Assembly (NCBI GenBank): GCA_016711485.1
Contig: JADJSX010000034.1
Span: forward strand, 124,001-188,000
Reading direction: 5' to 3'
Source: Leptospiraceae bacterium
Lineage (GTDB): Bacteria > Spirochaetota > Leptospiria > Leptospirales > Leptospiraceae
Length of the DNA stretch: 64,000 nucleotides
Below the pieces are notes generated by a model, which worked only from the letters and a program-made list of their open reading frames with translations, searched no databases and had not been told where the DNA came from. Below, piece after piece: positions 46,705 to 55,393 of the stretch. Position numbers and translations under genes: made by a program. Within the stretch, counting starts at the first letter, position 1. The number at the start of each line of letters is the position of its first letter.

Positions 46705-46925
46705 AATTTTGTTTTCCTTTTTCGATTTTGTTTTTACTACTTGTCACTAGAAGTTTTTTAAATTCCACTAACGTCAATAAAAAAAAAATGAATTTAAATA
46801 CCGCATAAAATTATTTTATCGCAACTTGCAATCTTAAGAAAAAATCATAACCGAGACAGAATAATTTTAAGGTAAATCCTTATTATCCTTCCATTATAAA
46901 ATGGAAAAATAATTCTATTTAATAA

Positions 46926-47016
46926 GGGGTTGTGTAAAAGCATAGATTTCTGAGCGCAGAATGCCAAGAAACCGCATTTCTCTGTGCCTCCGTGGCAATG
47001 CTTTTACACAGTCCCC
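46926..47016. repeat. Short element with 18-19 bp terminal inverted repeats
   Basis: The left arm GGGGTTGTGTAAAAGCAT (46926-46943) pairs with ATGCTTTTACACAGTCCCC (46998-47016), with a small mismatch near the end. Total length is 91 bases and nothing is coded. It is a candidate miniature transposable element with ends like an IS256-family element, related to the copy at 43.2 kb. I could not see a clear target duplication. Confidence 0.65.
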
Positions 47017-47092
47017 CAAACGTTCAAAAGAAGTTGACACCCGAACTCAATGTTTCTCCCTAAGGGTCGAAACATAATGGTGGGCTCGCTGC
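47016..47092. repeat. Dispersed repeat, short form (long form at 27.5 kb)
   Basis: It shares CCAAACGTTC, CCCGAACTCAATGTTT, TCCCT and GGTCGAAACATAATGG with 27555-27675 but lacks the middle portion. It begins exactly where the 91-base element ends. Confidence 0.7.
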
Positions 47093-47234
47093 GAATTCTT
47101 TCAAAAGGATTATATGTTATACAATAAGGCAGAATAGATATCCTAGCCTGTTATCAGTTAATAAAAAAAACTTGCAGATAATCCCCCTCCCATAATAAAT
47201 TAGTAAAACTATTAATTTATAGAGGAGTTAAGAT

Positions 47235-47738
47235 TTGAAAAAATACCTTTTCGTTTTTTTAGCATTGTTAGGGTTCCTTAATTGCGCAAAAACAGATTAC
47301 TATATTAAAAATGTAGATAGCAAAATTAGGATGACTTCCTTTTCAAATGAGGAAGGTTATGTTTTAAAAAGGAGATTCGAACTTTCCCATACAAGAGTAA
47401 ATATGTTTTGGGGACTTTTGAATGTTTACCAAAAAGATCTAGAGTCTATTTTATTACCAGAATTTAGAAACTACGAAAAAGAAGCGGTAGGAAATTTAAC
47501 TATTACCGAAAAATATGATTTTTTAGATAGCCTAGTCGATTTTATTTTGATTGGAATAGTAAGACCATATACTGTTATTCTTCAGGGAAATGTATACGAA
47601 AAACAATTGGAATTAAAATCAGTTGTCCCGAAAACAGAGTTAGAATCTGAACCAAAATCTGAATCTGTTCCTGAACCTGAACCCGAGGTAAAAAAGAAAT
47701 CAGAACCAGTTAAACCTAAAAAAGGAGTAAAAAAATGA
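47235..47738 (+). CDS. Small lipoprotein of unknown function
   Basis: A 167-residue predicted lipoprotein with lipobox FLNC (Cys at about 18). It has a central region with conserved-looking hydrophobic stretches (FILIGIVRPYTVILQGNVYEKQ) and a Glu/Pro/Lys-rich tail. The start is TTG, placed 7 bases after GAGGAG. It overlaps the next lipoprotein gene by 4 bases, so the two probably act together. No family recognised. Confidence 0.65.
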   Translation: MKKYLFVFLALLGFLNCAKTDYYIKNVDSKIRMTSFSNEEGYVLKRRFELSHTRVNMFWGLLNVYQKDLESILLPEFRNYEKEAVGNLTITEKYDFLDSLVDFILIGIVRPYTVILQGNVYEKQLELKSVVPKTELESEPKSESVPEPEPEVKKKSEPVKPKKGVKK

Positions 47739-48139
47739 AAAACAAAAATACGTTCCTTTTATTTTACAGTGTTTTATTACTCTTAATTCTAAACTGTACG
47801 ACCTATACTCATAACCTAATTAACTATCAAGTTCCTGTATCCTTTGGGAATGAAGAAATAAAAGGGGAAAAAGCGCGTTCGTTTAGAATCGAAAAAAAGT
47901 TAACCTGGTTTTTATTTGATACAATAAAAACGCAAGAACTTGATTTAGGTCGAACGTTTGAAGAAGAGCTTCCGAATGCAAAACGAATTTACAATTTACG
48001 AATCCAATCGGAAGAAGGTCCGCTTGACTCAATCATTCGTTTAGTCAGCACTGGATTTCAGGTATGGGCATTCGTATCAAACAGGCCACTTTTATTTTCT
48101 CGCCGAACCGTTGTGATCACGGGGGATGTCATAGAATAA
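47735..48139 (+). CDS. Small lipoprotein of unknown function, partner of the preceding gene
   Basis: A 134-residue predicted lipoprotein with signal LLLLILNC and Cys at about 21. Beyond the signal it has an amphipathic-beta pattern and two polar segments (KKLTWFLFDTIKTQELDLGR, FVSNRPLLFSRRTVVITG). It is coupled to the upstream lipoprotein by ATGA. The WFLFDTIK segment resembles exported proteins that pair with their neighbours, but this is not diagnostic. Confidence 0.6.
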   Translation: MKNKNTFLLFYSVLLLLILNCTTYTHNLINYQVPVSFGNEEIKGEKARSFRIEKKLTWFLFDTIKTQELDLGRTFEEELPNAKRIYNLRIQSEEGPLDSIIRLVSTGFQVWAFVSNRPLLFSRRTVVITGDVIE

Positions 48140-48356
48140 TCCAATAAAATCTAGATTTCTATTTAGTCACAAACTGAGTCTAATCGAAATCTAGATAGTT
48201 AACACACCTTACATAAAAAAATGAATTAAATAGCCTGCGGCGGCAAGCCGCAACCCTCAGTCGTACATTTGGCTCACCTTGTGCAAGGTGAGTTATTCGA
48301 TTTAGAATATTAGATTTATCTAATGAATAATTCGGTTTGGGCGCAGCCCAATGTCA

Positions 48357-48489
48357 TTAAGTTAATGCTTCTTTGTCAAGTTGGCTTAAACCTAATTCTA
48401 TGTAGGTTTTTAATGCAATAGTTTTTCTAAAAAACTCATAGACAAAAAATAAACAGGGCAGATCTTTTTCTAATTTTTCAAATGCAAAA
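48357..48489 (-). pseudogene. C-terminal remnant of an unknown gene
   Basis: A minus-strand frame bounded by TAA at both ends reads FAFEKLEKDLP, then FFRKTIALKTYIELGL and a natural-looking end SQLDKEALT followed by stop. Its amphipathic, charged character looks coding, but there is no start codon or ribosome site. It is probably what is left of a gene deleted by rearrangement. Family unknown. Confidence 0.4.
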
Positions 48490-48591
48490 AGGTCTTAATG
48501 GAGCATTTGCAGCGTGTTAAGGCAATAAAATCGCTGCTGCGGGCTTTCTTTTCTTTTTTGCTTACTTTTTTCTTTCCCAAGAAAGAAAAGA

Positions 48592-48658
48592 AAAAAGTAA
48601 GATTAATAAATCCTACTCTGGGACGAAGTAGTTTGGCGACTTGACAAAGTCGCAATAG
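48592..48658. repeat. Dispersed repeat copy 2 (partner at 2463-2531)
   Basis: It shares GTAAGATTAATAAATCC, ACTCTGG, ACGAAGTAGTTTG and the CGACTT...AAGTCGCA end with the copy beside the broken SGNH gene. It ends about 43 bases before the LpxL-like gene. Confidence 0.7.
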
Positions 48659-48700
48659 TAAAATGCTTTTCAAGTTCAAAGTAAAACGAAATATGTAACC

Positions 48701-49609
48701 ATGAAACAAATTGGTTATTTTATTTCGTTTTTAATTGCATATTTTTTATATCTTCCCTTTAAGATTTTACCTTATCGAATTTGCCTAAGCTATGGAGTTG
48801 GAATCACTAAAGTATTATTTCCATTTGCCAAAAAACATAGAAAAATCGCCTATGAGAATATTTCGTTTGCATTTCCTAATCTAACAGACGAGGAAAAATT
48901 AATCTTAGTCAAAAAACATTTCCAGCATCTAGGGCGGTTACTCGCAGGTACCCTCTTCGCTTCTAGAATGAATAAAGAGTGGATGGATAAATACCTTTCC
49001 TATGACCCTGAGTCGTTAAAAATAGAACAGGAAACAAATAAAGAAGGAATTGGTGTAGTATTAGTTTCGGGTCACTTAGGAAGTTGGGAGTTATTAGTTC
49101 AGTTCATGGGACTTAGAATGAAAGGAGCAGGGATTTATAAAAAAATTCGAAACCCATTTGTGGATAAGTGGGTGAAATCGCTACGAGAAAGCAATGGAAT
49201 TTTACTTGTCACAACTGATGAATCTAGTCGAGTAATGAAACTTTTAAAAGATGGGTATTGGATAGGATTTGGCTCTGACCAAAATGCTGGGAAAGCAGGA
49301 ATATTTGTAAACTTCTTCAATCGCCCTGCTTCCACTTTTCAAGGCCCGGCTCTTATGGCATACCTCACTGGAGCCAAATTACTATTATACTCAGTGCTCT
49401 GTGGTGAAAACGGCAAAGCAATCGTTCGAGTCCACAATTTCGGAATTATTGACAAAAAGAAATTTCCAAATAGAGATGCGGCTGTTCGCCATTATACTGA
49501 ACTTTGGACAAATAAACTAGAAGAAGAAATAAAACTTTTTCCCGAACAGTATTTTTGGGTACACAGAAGATGGCGCACAAAACCTGGAGATTTTCCTGGA
49601 CAAACTTGA
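48701..49609 (+). CDS. LpxL/HtrB-type lysophospholipid (lipid A) acyltransferase
   Basis: A 302-residue membrane-associated acyltransferase. The catalytic motif is SGHLGSWELL (His and Glu of the H-x4-E/D type) and the substrate block is GSDQNAGKAGIFVNFFNRPAS. There is an N-terminal membrane segment (FISFLIAYFLYLPFKILPY). It probably adds a late secondary acyl chain to lipid A at the inner membrane. A single gene here; the neighbouring genes do not relate. Confidence 0.85.
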   Translation: MKQIGYFISFLIAYFLYLPFKILPYRICLSYGVGITKVLFPFAKKHRKIAYENISFAFPNLTDEEKLILVKKHFQHLGRLLAGTLFASRMNKEWMDKYLSYDPESLKIEQETNKEGIGVVLVSGHLGSWELLVQFMGLRMKGAGIYKKIRNPFVDKWVKSLRESNGILLVTTDESSRVMKLLKDGYWIGFGSDQNAGKAGIFVNFFNRPASTFQGPALMAYLTGAKLLLYSVLCGENGKAIVRVHNFGIIDKKKFPNRDAAVRHYTELWTNKLEEEIKLFPEQYFWVHRRWRTKPGDFPGQT

Positions 49610-49766
49610 ACTGAAAAATTTACAATAGATATCTGAAACTTAGTATCAATTTCCTTTTGATATATGTATCTATTCAAGAGAAAAATGCTCATTACATTGT
49701 TCTTGGCTGTAAGCAAAAATTTCTTTGCATAGAATTCAGGTAATTTTCTAAGATTTTCTTTTCATC

Positions 49767-52421
49767 TTACTCATACATCTTAAACGAGTGATGTAAAATT
49801 TCTGAACTCTTTAGTAGTTTGTATTCCATTGCATTTAAGTTTGCTAACTGTGAAGCATATTCTGCTTTGGCTCGAACTACGGAATCGTCAATTAAATGAT
49901 CACCCTTAATTTCTAAAATTTGGTAGGACCCATTTCTTAACTTGATCAGAAAATCGGGATAATAACTTCTGAGTGTATTTGAATCTGGTTCAATATAATT
50001 TATAAAAAAATCAGTCTGTCCATGAGTGAGCATTCCGGTAAACCAAACTCCTTCAACTTTACTATCATGAATTAGAATATCAAAAATCTTTTTTTCAGGT
50101 AAAGAATCAAAACAATAACGATCTAAATGAAAAGACTTACCGGCTATTTCTGCGTAACCGCTATCTTCTATTTTAACAACCAATTCTTTCTTGGCTCTCA
50201 TTCTGAAACTATCTCCTTCTTTCGGAGGTTTTACTAATTCGATCTCGACTTCTTCTTTAGTTTTAAATTCTATAATTTCATAAAGCTCTTTAAATAAATG
50301 CGGGATGACCCAGTCATATAAAAGCTCGTTGAATTCGTTTACAGATTTTAAAATTTCTTTCGTTCCTTGTTTGGTCGATGAAAGCAAATGATTGATTTTT
50401 AATGGGGAAAGATTCAAATACTTTGCGATCTCAGCGACTAAAGTCAACTCAGAGAAAGTTCTTTTCTCTTTGATATAAGTAACATCTCTGTCTGCCGATA
50501 TTTTCTTTCCGATGTCATGGATACTTCTTTCGGAACGGAGGATTTTATATTTTCCAGTGTCTACTTTTTCTAGTTCTAAATCAATTCCATCTTTTAGTTT
50601 CTTTTCTTTTAATTGATGAAGTTTTCGAGTAAGATTGAGTTTTACCTTAATCGGTGGTGGAACAATTCTTACTTCGACGGTTTCTTTTCCATCGTCGGCA
50701 TTGTTTAAGTCACTAACGGATAATCGAAAGTTCTCTTTCAGTTCTGCTTCCAATGTTTTTACATTTTCATCCGAAAGAAATACAAGACCTGTTTCTTGGT
50801 AACTCGTGATTTGCCGCAGACAGCGCATCGTTGCCTGGAGAACAAATACTTTGGACTTTGGCTCTCTATGCAAACCAACTCCAAATAAGGACCGACAATT
50901 CCAACCTTCTTTTCCTTTGTTGACCAGTAAGATGAATTGTTTGTCAGATTGTGGAGTATCTAGATTTTTGAATTCCCGAATGTCATCGTTAGTCGTAATA
51001 GAAGAGTCTCCCACATTGACTAAAATCTTTTCAGTAGAGATACCTAGCTCGGATAATACTTGTTCGACTGCTGGCTTTAGCTCTAATTGTAACTCTTCAA
51101 TGGTAGAAGCAAAGAAAGCAATCTTAGGAAGAAGTCCTTCAAAGAGTTTGCCATTATACGCTGTCCAAAATTCTTGAATTGCTAAGCGAATAAAAGGAAT
51201 AGTCTGGTCTTTTATATTTTCAAATCCACTGATTTTTACTTTCTTTAAATATCTATTCTGAATAGCATCTTTTAATCCATAAGCATAAACCACTTCGGGT
51301 AATAGCCTACTACCCACAAAAGGAGTTCCGGTATAATTATAACAGCCTACAACTTTTGTTCCGGTTTGTTTTAAATTTTCTGCTAATTCATTTATAGTAA
51401 CACGGAGGCTAGTCGCTGTTTGCTTTAGACCAAAGTCAGCAGCAAGTGCATTTCCAAAAACGTGATGTGCCTCATCTACATAAATTCCTAGTTGTTTAAA
51501 ACGAGTAAGCTTAGCAAAACGTTGGTTTGTAATTAAATCCACCTCTTCCAAATCAAAGCCATATAGGTCTAAATAATCTTGATTAGAACTTTTTGCTTTG
51601 TAGACAGCAGGATGAGATTCAAACAATTCCTGAGCACCGGTCTTTGTTTTAGTTTTCTTTTTTAGAATAATTTTTTGAGTATTGGAAATGATGATATTGA
51701 ATTTGGAATTATCTATGGCGTTTAACGCATCTCCTGTTTCATCTAAGAAAAAGAAATGTGTGTTAGTCTCTATCCAACTTACATACTCAGGCGGAACTAC
51801 TTTTGAAAAATCAAAAGTTTGAATTTCTTTCAAAGATTGCAAGACAGTTTTATCAGGAGCAAATACAAGTGCGTTATGACAAAATCTTTCATCATTGGGA
51901 AATTTATTTGCAAGAAGAAATTCATAGAAAATAGAAGTTGCCATGAGCACAGTCTTTCCAAGTCCCATTGTGAGAGCGAAAATATAGTTTGGATAGATCT
52001 GCTGAAATTTCTGAATGCCTTCAAATACAGCCTTAAAAAGTTCCTTACTCGTTGTATCTAAAATTTCCGAAGGTCCGAACATGCTCAACTGATTCTGTGC
52101 ATCTATACCAATTTCTTTTCGATTTGTAAATTCTTCTTTTTTATAAAACCAATCTTCGAATATTTGATAGAGAAATTTATTATGACAAAACTCTTTTAAG
52201 AAAACATACATCTCCAGAGCTTCAAATTGAGGCTTACGCAAATAAGCCGACGGATTCTCAGGATTATTAAAATGCAAAAACTTGCGGGTAAGTGGTGTAT
52301 AACTCGAATAGATTCTCTTTCGTTCTTCTTTCAAAAACAATTCTAAATATACATAAAAAGGAAAATCAATATTTTGAACTTTGGGTTTTGTTTTTTTAGG
52401 TTCTTTCATTTTTTCCACCAT
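49767..52421 (-). CDS. Type III restriction enzyme, Res subunit
   Basis: An 884-residue superfamily II helicase-nuclease. Motif I is ALTMGLGKTVLMAT, motif II is YVDEAHHVFG, motif III is GCYNYTGTPF and motif VI is LQATMRCLRQIT. The C-terminus has a PD-(D/E)xK endonuclease core SYYPDFLIKLRNGSYQILEIKG. All of these look intact. Its methylase partner upstream is decayed, so restriction would be uncontrolled or, more likely, silent. The start is ATG at 52421 (MVEKMKEP). Confidence 0.88.
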   Translation of the reverse strand: MVEKMKEPKKTKPKVQNIDFPFYVYLELFLKEERKRIYSSYTPLTRKFLHFNNPENPSAYLRKPQFEALEMYVFLKEFCHNKFLYQIFEDWFYKKEEFTNRKEIGIDAQNQLSMFGPSEILDTTSKELFKAVFEGIQKFQQIYPNYIFALTMGLGKTVLMATSIFYEFLLANKFPNDERFCHNALVFAPDKTVLQSLKEIQTFDFSKVVPPEYVSWIETNTHFFFLDETGDALNAIDNSKFNIIISNTQKIILKKKTKTKTGAQELFESHPAVYKAKSSNQDYLDLYGFDLEEVDLITNQRFAKLTRFKQLGIYVDEAHHVFGNALAADFGLKQTATSLRVTINELAENLKQTGTKVVGCYNYTGTPFVGSRLLPEVVYAYGLKDAIQNRYLKKVKISGFENIKDQTIPFIRLAIQEFWTAYNGKLFEGLLPKIAFFASTIEELQLELKPAVEQVLSELGISTEKILVNVGDSSITTNDDIREFKNLDTPQSDKQFILLVNKGKEGWNCRSLFGVGLHREPKSKVFVLQATMRCLRQITSYQETGLVFLSDENVKTLEAELKENFRLSVSDLNNADDGKETVEVRIVPPPIKVKLNLTRKLHQLKEKKLKDGIDLELEKVDTGKYKILRSERSIHDIGKKISADRDVTYIKEKRTFSELTLVAEIAKYLNLSPLKINHLLSSTKQGTKEILKSVNEFNELLYDWVIPHLFKELYEIIEFKTKEEVEIELVKPPKEGDSFRMRAKKELVVKIEDSGYAEIAGKSFHLDRYCFDSLPEKKIFDILIHDSKVEGVWFTGMLTHGQTDFFINYIEPDSNTLRSYYPDFLIKLRNGSYQILEIKGDHLIDDSVVRAKAEYASQLANLNAMEYKLLKSSEILHHSFKMYE

Positions 52422-52430
52422 GAAATAGGT

Positions 52431-52504
52431 CTCATGTCGAAATATTTCAATTTCTTCGACATGAGCGAGTGGTCATGTCGAAATATTTCGATTTCTTCGA
52501 CATG
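52431..52504. repeat. Two tandem 33-base palindromic repeats
   Basis: Units at 52431-52463 and 52472-52504 (period 41) differ by a single base. Each is a hairpin with arms TCATGTCGAA and TTCGACATGA. They fill most of the gap between the res start and the RAYT stop. They do not belong to the CGTAGGG-type palindrome family inside the RAYT gene. With only two units this is not a CRISPR. Confidence 0.75.
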
Positions 52505-52527
52505 ACTACTGGTTTCTCTGCATCTAT

Positions 52528-53166
52528 TCATGCTGCCTCTTTTAATTCATCTTGATACCAATTACGAGGATTATTCCGAATGTAATTTCTGACATTGTAT
52601 AATTCTACCTCATCACGTATGATTCTATCGTGGAAAGATTTTTGCCACTGAAAATTTAATAACCCCGTTTTTCGGATTTTATTCGTGACCGCCGATTTGA
52701 ATGATCCAACCATCGCCGGAATTCGTTCATTATTACGTTTTATTTCCGTCGTCATCGTCGTAACCGTAGGGTGCAGGCATGCCTGCACCCTACGGTTACG
52801 GTTATTACGCGTTACGATTATTATGCCGTGAATATGATTTGGCATTATAACGAATTCATCTAAAATACAATCTGGATAATGATCTGGCAAACCGTTCCAA
52901 CATTCCAACACGATTTTTCCGTATTCGTTTAATTTCATCGGATAAAATATTTCTGTTCGTCGTCCATCATCCCGTCGTAGGGAACAGGCATGCCTGTTCC
53001 CTACGACGGGGTTTTCGTTCCCAACGTCGACGTTATTGTCATCCGAATTATCAATTTCCCCGAAATAATGAATTCGATCCTTCGTAACGGCGGTTACGAA
53101 ATAATAACCTTCGGTCGAATAATCCCAATTTGCCCAACGTGGTGATTTACGATTTTTCATTTGCAT
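52528..53166 (-). CDS. RAYT: REP-associated tyrosine transposase (Y1 HUH)
   Basis: A 212-residue Y1 transposase. It has an N-terminal WDYSTEGYYFVTAVTKDR, the HUH metal motif IMPNHIHGIIIV and a catalytic Tyr region ELYNVRNYIRNNPRNWYQ. Two long perfect palindromes (52759-52800 and 52971-53010) lie inside the frame and add segments such as RNRRVQACLHPTVT and GNRHACSLRR. These are not part of the usual family sequence. The gene lies between the decayed mod and the res gene on the same strand, which suggests insertion into the restriction locus. Confidence 0.88.
   Translation of the reverse strand: MQMKNRKSPRWANWDYSTEGYYFVTAVTKDRIHYFGEIDNSDDNNVDVGNENPVVGNRHACSLRRDDGRRTEIFYPMKLNEYGKIVLECWNGLPDHYPDCILDEFVIMPNHIHGIIIVTRNNRNRRVQACLHPTVTTMTTEIKRNNERIPAMVGSFKSAVTNKIRKTGLLNFQWQKSFHDRIIRDEVELYNVRNYIRNNPRNWYQDELKEAA
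52759..52800. repeat. 42-base perfect palindrome inside the RAYT gene
   Basis: The arm CGTAACCGTAGGGTGCAGGCA and its exact reverse complement meet with no spacer at GGCATGCC. The reading frame stays open across it. It shares GTAGGG..CAGGCATGCCTG with the palindrome at 52971. Confidence 0.95.
52971..53010. repeat. 40-base perfect palindrome inside the RAYT gene
   Basis: The arm CCCGTCGTAGGGAACAGGCA and its exact reverse complement meet at GGCATGCC. The frame is kept, coding for NPVVGNRHACSL. It is the same family as the palindrome at 52759. Confidence 0.95.
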
Positions 53167-53172
53167 TCTCCT

Positions 53173-55127
53173 CTAAATCGTAACCTCAAGCGACTCACTG
53201 AGCAAATCCGTAATCTTAACTCGAATGGTTCCTTTATTGGCAGGAACAGGATAAACACCTTTTACAAGTTCATCGCCTTCAGGAACATCGACGACCTGAG
53301 GCTCGAATACTGCTCCATCATAATTAAAATCAATCATAACAGACTCGACAAGCTCTTTCCAATTTTCTACATTCTCTTTCATGATGGATAGTTTTTGTAG
53401 AAGATTCATAGGATAAAATTGACGAATCAGTAGTTTATTATTTTCAATCGTAATCTCAGCTTCGGAATCTCGTTTGAATTCCAAGTTCGCCTTGTCACGC
53501 AGAATATCGACTACCTCCACATCAAGCGTAAACCCAGAATTCTTAACTTGTTCTTTGAGATAGGCACCCAAATCCGGTTCATGTCCCATACAAACCAATT
53601 GAATCGACTCTACTGGTTTACCAGGATTTGCCGTATTTAACTTTTCAAATTCTTTGTAATTAAATCCGGTAATGAGTTCATTCAAATCCACACGAGTAGC
53701 AATCCGGTTAATTGGCATTATCTTCACCTTATTCCCGTCCTTCTCTCCATCATAAACATTATTCCCCGGCAACGGTTGAATTTCTAACGCACGTAGTAAA
53801 ATGTCCTTTGCCTCAATTGGATTACGAAATACGTCGTAATGATTTACGTTGTAAATTTGAAATCCGGTGTAATATTTCGATGGGACGGGATCCCCCGCCG
53901 TAGGGACAGGTCTAAGACCTGTCCCTACGTTGTCCGACGAATTTCCCGTATTAACGGTATCCGGTATATCCGACGAAATCCCCATCGGCAATTCCGGATT
54001 ATCCGTCCGTAACGATTCCGCAACGCCTAACAGCCGTTTTGTGGTCGTCTGAATCGCACCCAAATTAATATCCGCACCAATAAACCGCCGTCCCAATTTC
54101 ATGGCAACCGCTTGCGTCGTTCCACTTCCCATGAAACAATCAAAGACTAGATCGCCTGGGTTGGAGGATGCTTTGATTATCCGCTCTAGAAGTGCTTCGG
54201 GCTTTTGTGTTGGGTATTCTTATGTTCATTTGCTTGCGAATTTATTTAATATCAGTCCAAAAATTATCAATTAGAATCCTTTACCTTCATCTAAATAATT
54301 TTTAATCGAGGCCTTCTTTTGGATTGTCAGGAATCTGCTCTCTATCATCTTTCATCTAATAACTTTACCGCCATCCTTTCTTGTGAATACGATCCAATAT
54401 TATCCCAAAAGTAATACCCTCTTTCATCTTTTAAAGTAAATCTTTTCTTATATTCTTCAGAATTGTTTGATAATTTGGGATTATAATCAAGATTTAATTA
54501 TAATAGATTTGTTTTATATAATAATTGATAACCATGAATTTGCCATGCTTATTCTATTTCCAGAACATTTTGCCATATAATTTCATTAAAAAATTATGAA
54601 GTCCAAATATTTCATCCAATATAATCTTAAATAATGGCTCTTATTTAATCACAATGTAAATAAATACTTCCCGTATCACTCAGCAATTCCCGCATTAAAA
54701 TCAATCGTTCATACATGAATTGCAGATACTCGTCATTAGACCAAATATCAGTATATTGTTTTTCTTCGAAGGCTGTGCTGTCGTTGGTGACTTGTTTTCC
54801 TTTGAGTTGGATTTTCTTTTTATAATCCGCTTTGCTATCAAACGGTGGATCTATATAAATCAAATCCACCTTGCCCCGATACTTTTTCAAGAGATGACTC
54901 ATCACCTGTAAATTATCTCCCCAAAATATCTGGTTCATCCATCCATCTACTTCTTCTCCAAACTGCTCCTTGAGCTGTGCCGGATAAAACTGTGTTGAGT
55001 AAAACGGGCGTTTGCCTTTCCAATGTAGCATCGGATAACCTTTAATAGGCTCAAATTCGTATTCTTCTACGGAAGGGATGTCGGTTTTTAGGTTTAGGGT
55101 TGGGTTGGTTTTTTGTTTTTGTGGCAT
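53173..55127 (-). pseudogene. Type III DNA methyltransferase (Mod), decayed
   Basis: The N-terminal fragment (55127 to about 54645) is intact and has the target motif IYIDPPFDS (motif IV, DPPF). It ends at SIYLHCD followed by TAA where Trp is expected. The C-terminal part (about 54225 to 53173) has PTQKPEALLERII and the SAM motif FDCFMGSGTTQ. The 420 bases between read as Mod only in shifting frames (LDEIFGLHNF, then DERGYYFWDNIGSYSQERMA, then DNFWTDI) with several stops, so the target-recognition region is broken. A 31-base palindrome lies in frame near 53914. Confidence 0.88.
53899..53929. repeat. 31-base palindrome inside the mod relic
   Basis: The arms CGTAGGGACAGGTCT and AGACCTGTCCCTACG are separated by a single A. 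In the mod frame it encodes VGTGLRPVPT, a stretch that is not part of the enzyme family. It belongs to the same family as 14106-14134, and more loosely to the RAYT palindromes. Confidence 0.9.
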
Positions 55128-55132
55128 GTGGG

Positions 55133-55348
55133 TTATCTTTTAGCTCGTTTTCTCTTTACTTCTTTTACTATACTCATTATTTCAGATTCGGAAATTTTAG
55201 CTTTTTTATTTGAATTTCTTATCTTTTGAATTCGAGTTTGTAGTGTAATTTTGTTCAGATATTTTGATAATTCATTCTTCTCATCCAAATTAAGCTGATC
55301 AATAATCGTCTTTACTTGTCTCACATCTATTTGTATTGTAGCTGGCAT
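55133..55348 (-). CDS. Antitoxin-like small protein, no adjacent cognate toxin seen
   Basis: A 71-residue protein. It has an N-terminal PATIQIDVRQVKTIIDQLNLDEKNELSKYL and a basic C-terminus VKEVKRKRAKR, like antitoxins that accompany PIN or RelE-type toxins. No toxin gene directly follows it: the next gene is the broken mod, only 5 bases away. It may be an orphan left by the rearrangement that placed mod here. Confidence in the antitoxin role is limited. Confidence 0.55.
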   Translation of the reverse strand: MPATIQIDVRQVKTIIDQLNLDEKNELSKYLNKITLQTRIQKIRNSNKKAKISESEIMSIVKEVKRKRAKR

Positions 55349-55393
55349 ATATTTTCTCCTTTTAATTCTAACTCTTTGTCGGAAATCAATGCC

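Larger units (their letters stand above)
46705..47234. other. 530-base gap with two repeat elements, no gene
   Basis: The left part is AT-rich and should contain the lipase promoter. The middle holds the 91-base element at 46926-47016. The short form of the dispersed repeat follows directly at 47016-47092. Near the right end GAGGAG at 47222-47227 is the ribosome site for the next gene. No coding frame is convincing. Confidence 0.55.
48140..48700. other. 561-base gap with hairpins, a gene remnant and a repeat
   Basis: Three small hairpins lie at 48236-48252 (TGCGGC/GCCGCA), 48273-48292 (CTCACCTT/AAGGTGAG) and 48337-48351 (TTGGGC/GCCCAA). A minus-strand coding remnant follows at 48357-48489. 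An imperfect inverted repeat (CTTACTTTTTTCTTTC with GAAAGAAAAGAAAAAAGTAAG) lies at about 48560-48601, and the dispersed repeat copy 2 at 48592-48658. No complete gene is supported. Confidence 0.6.

Noticed and set aside
48470..48709. 79-codon minus-strand frame
   Set aside because: It is a translation of the dispersed repeat; the same words appear in the frame over the copy at 2.5 kb, which is repeat DNA and not a gene.
52431..52504. CRISPR-like tandem repeats
   Set aside because: Only two units, an 8-base spacer and palindromic arms; there are no cas genes or proper spacers.
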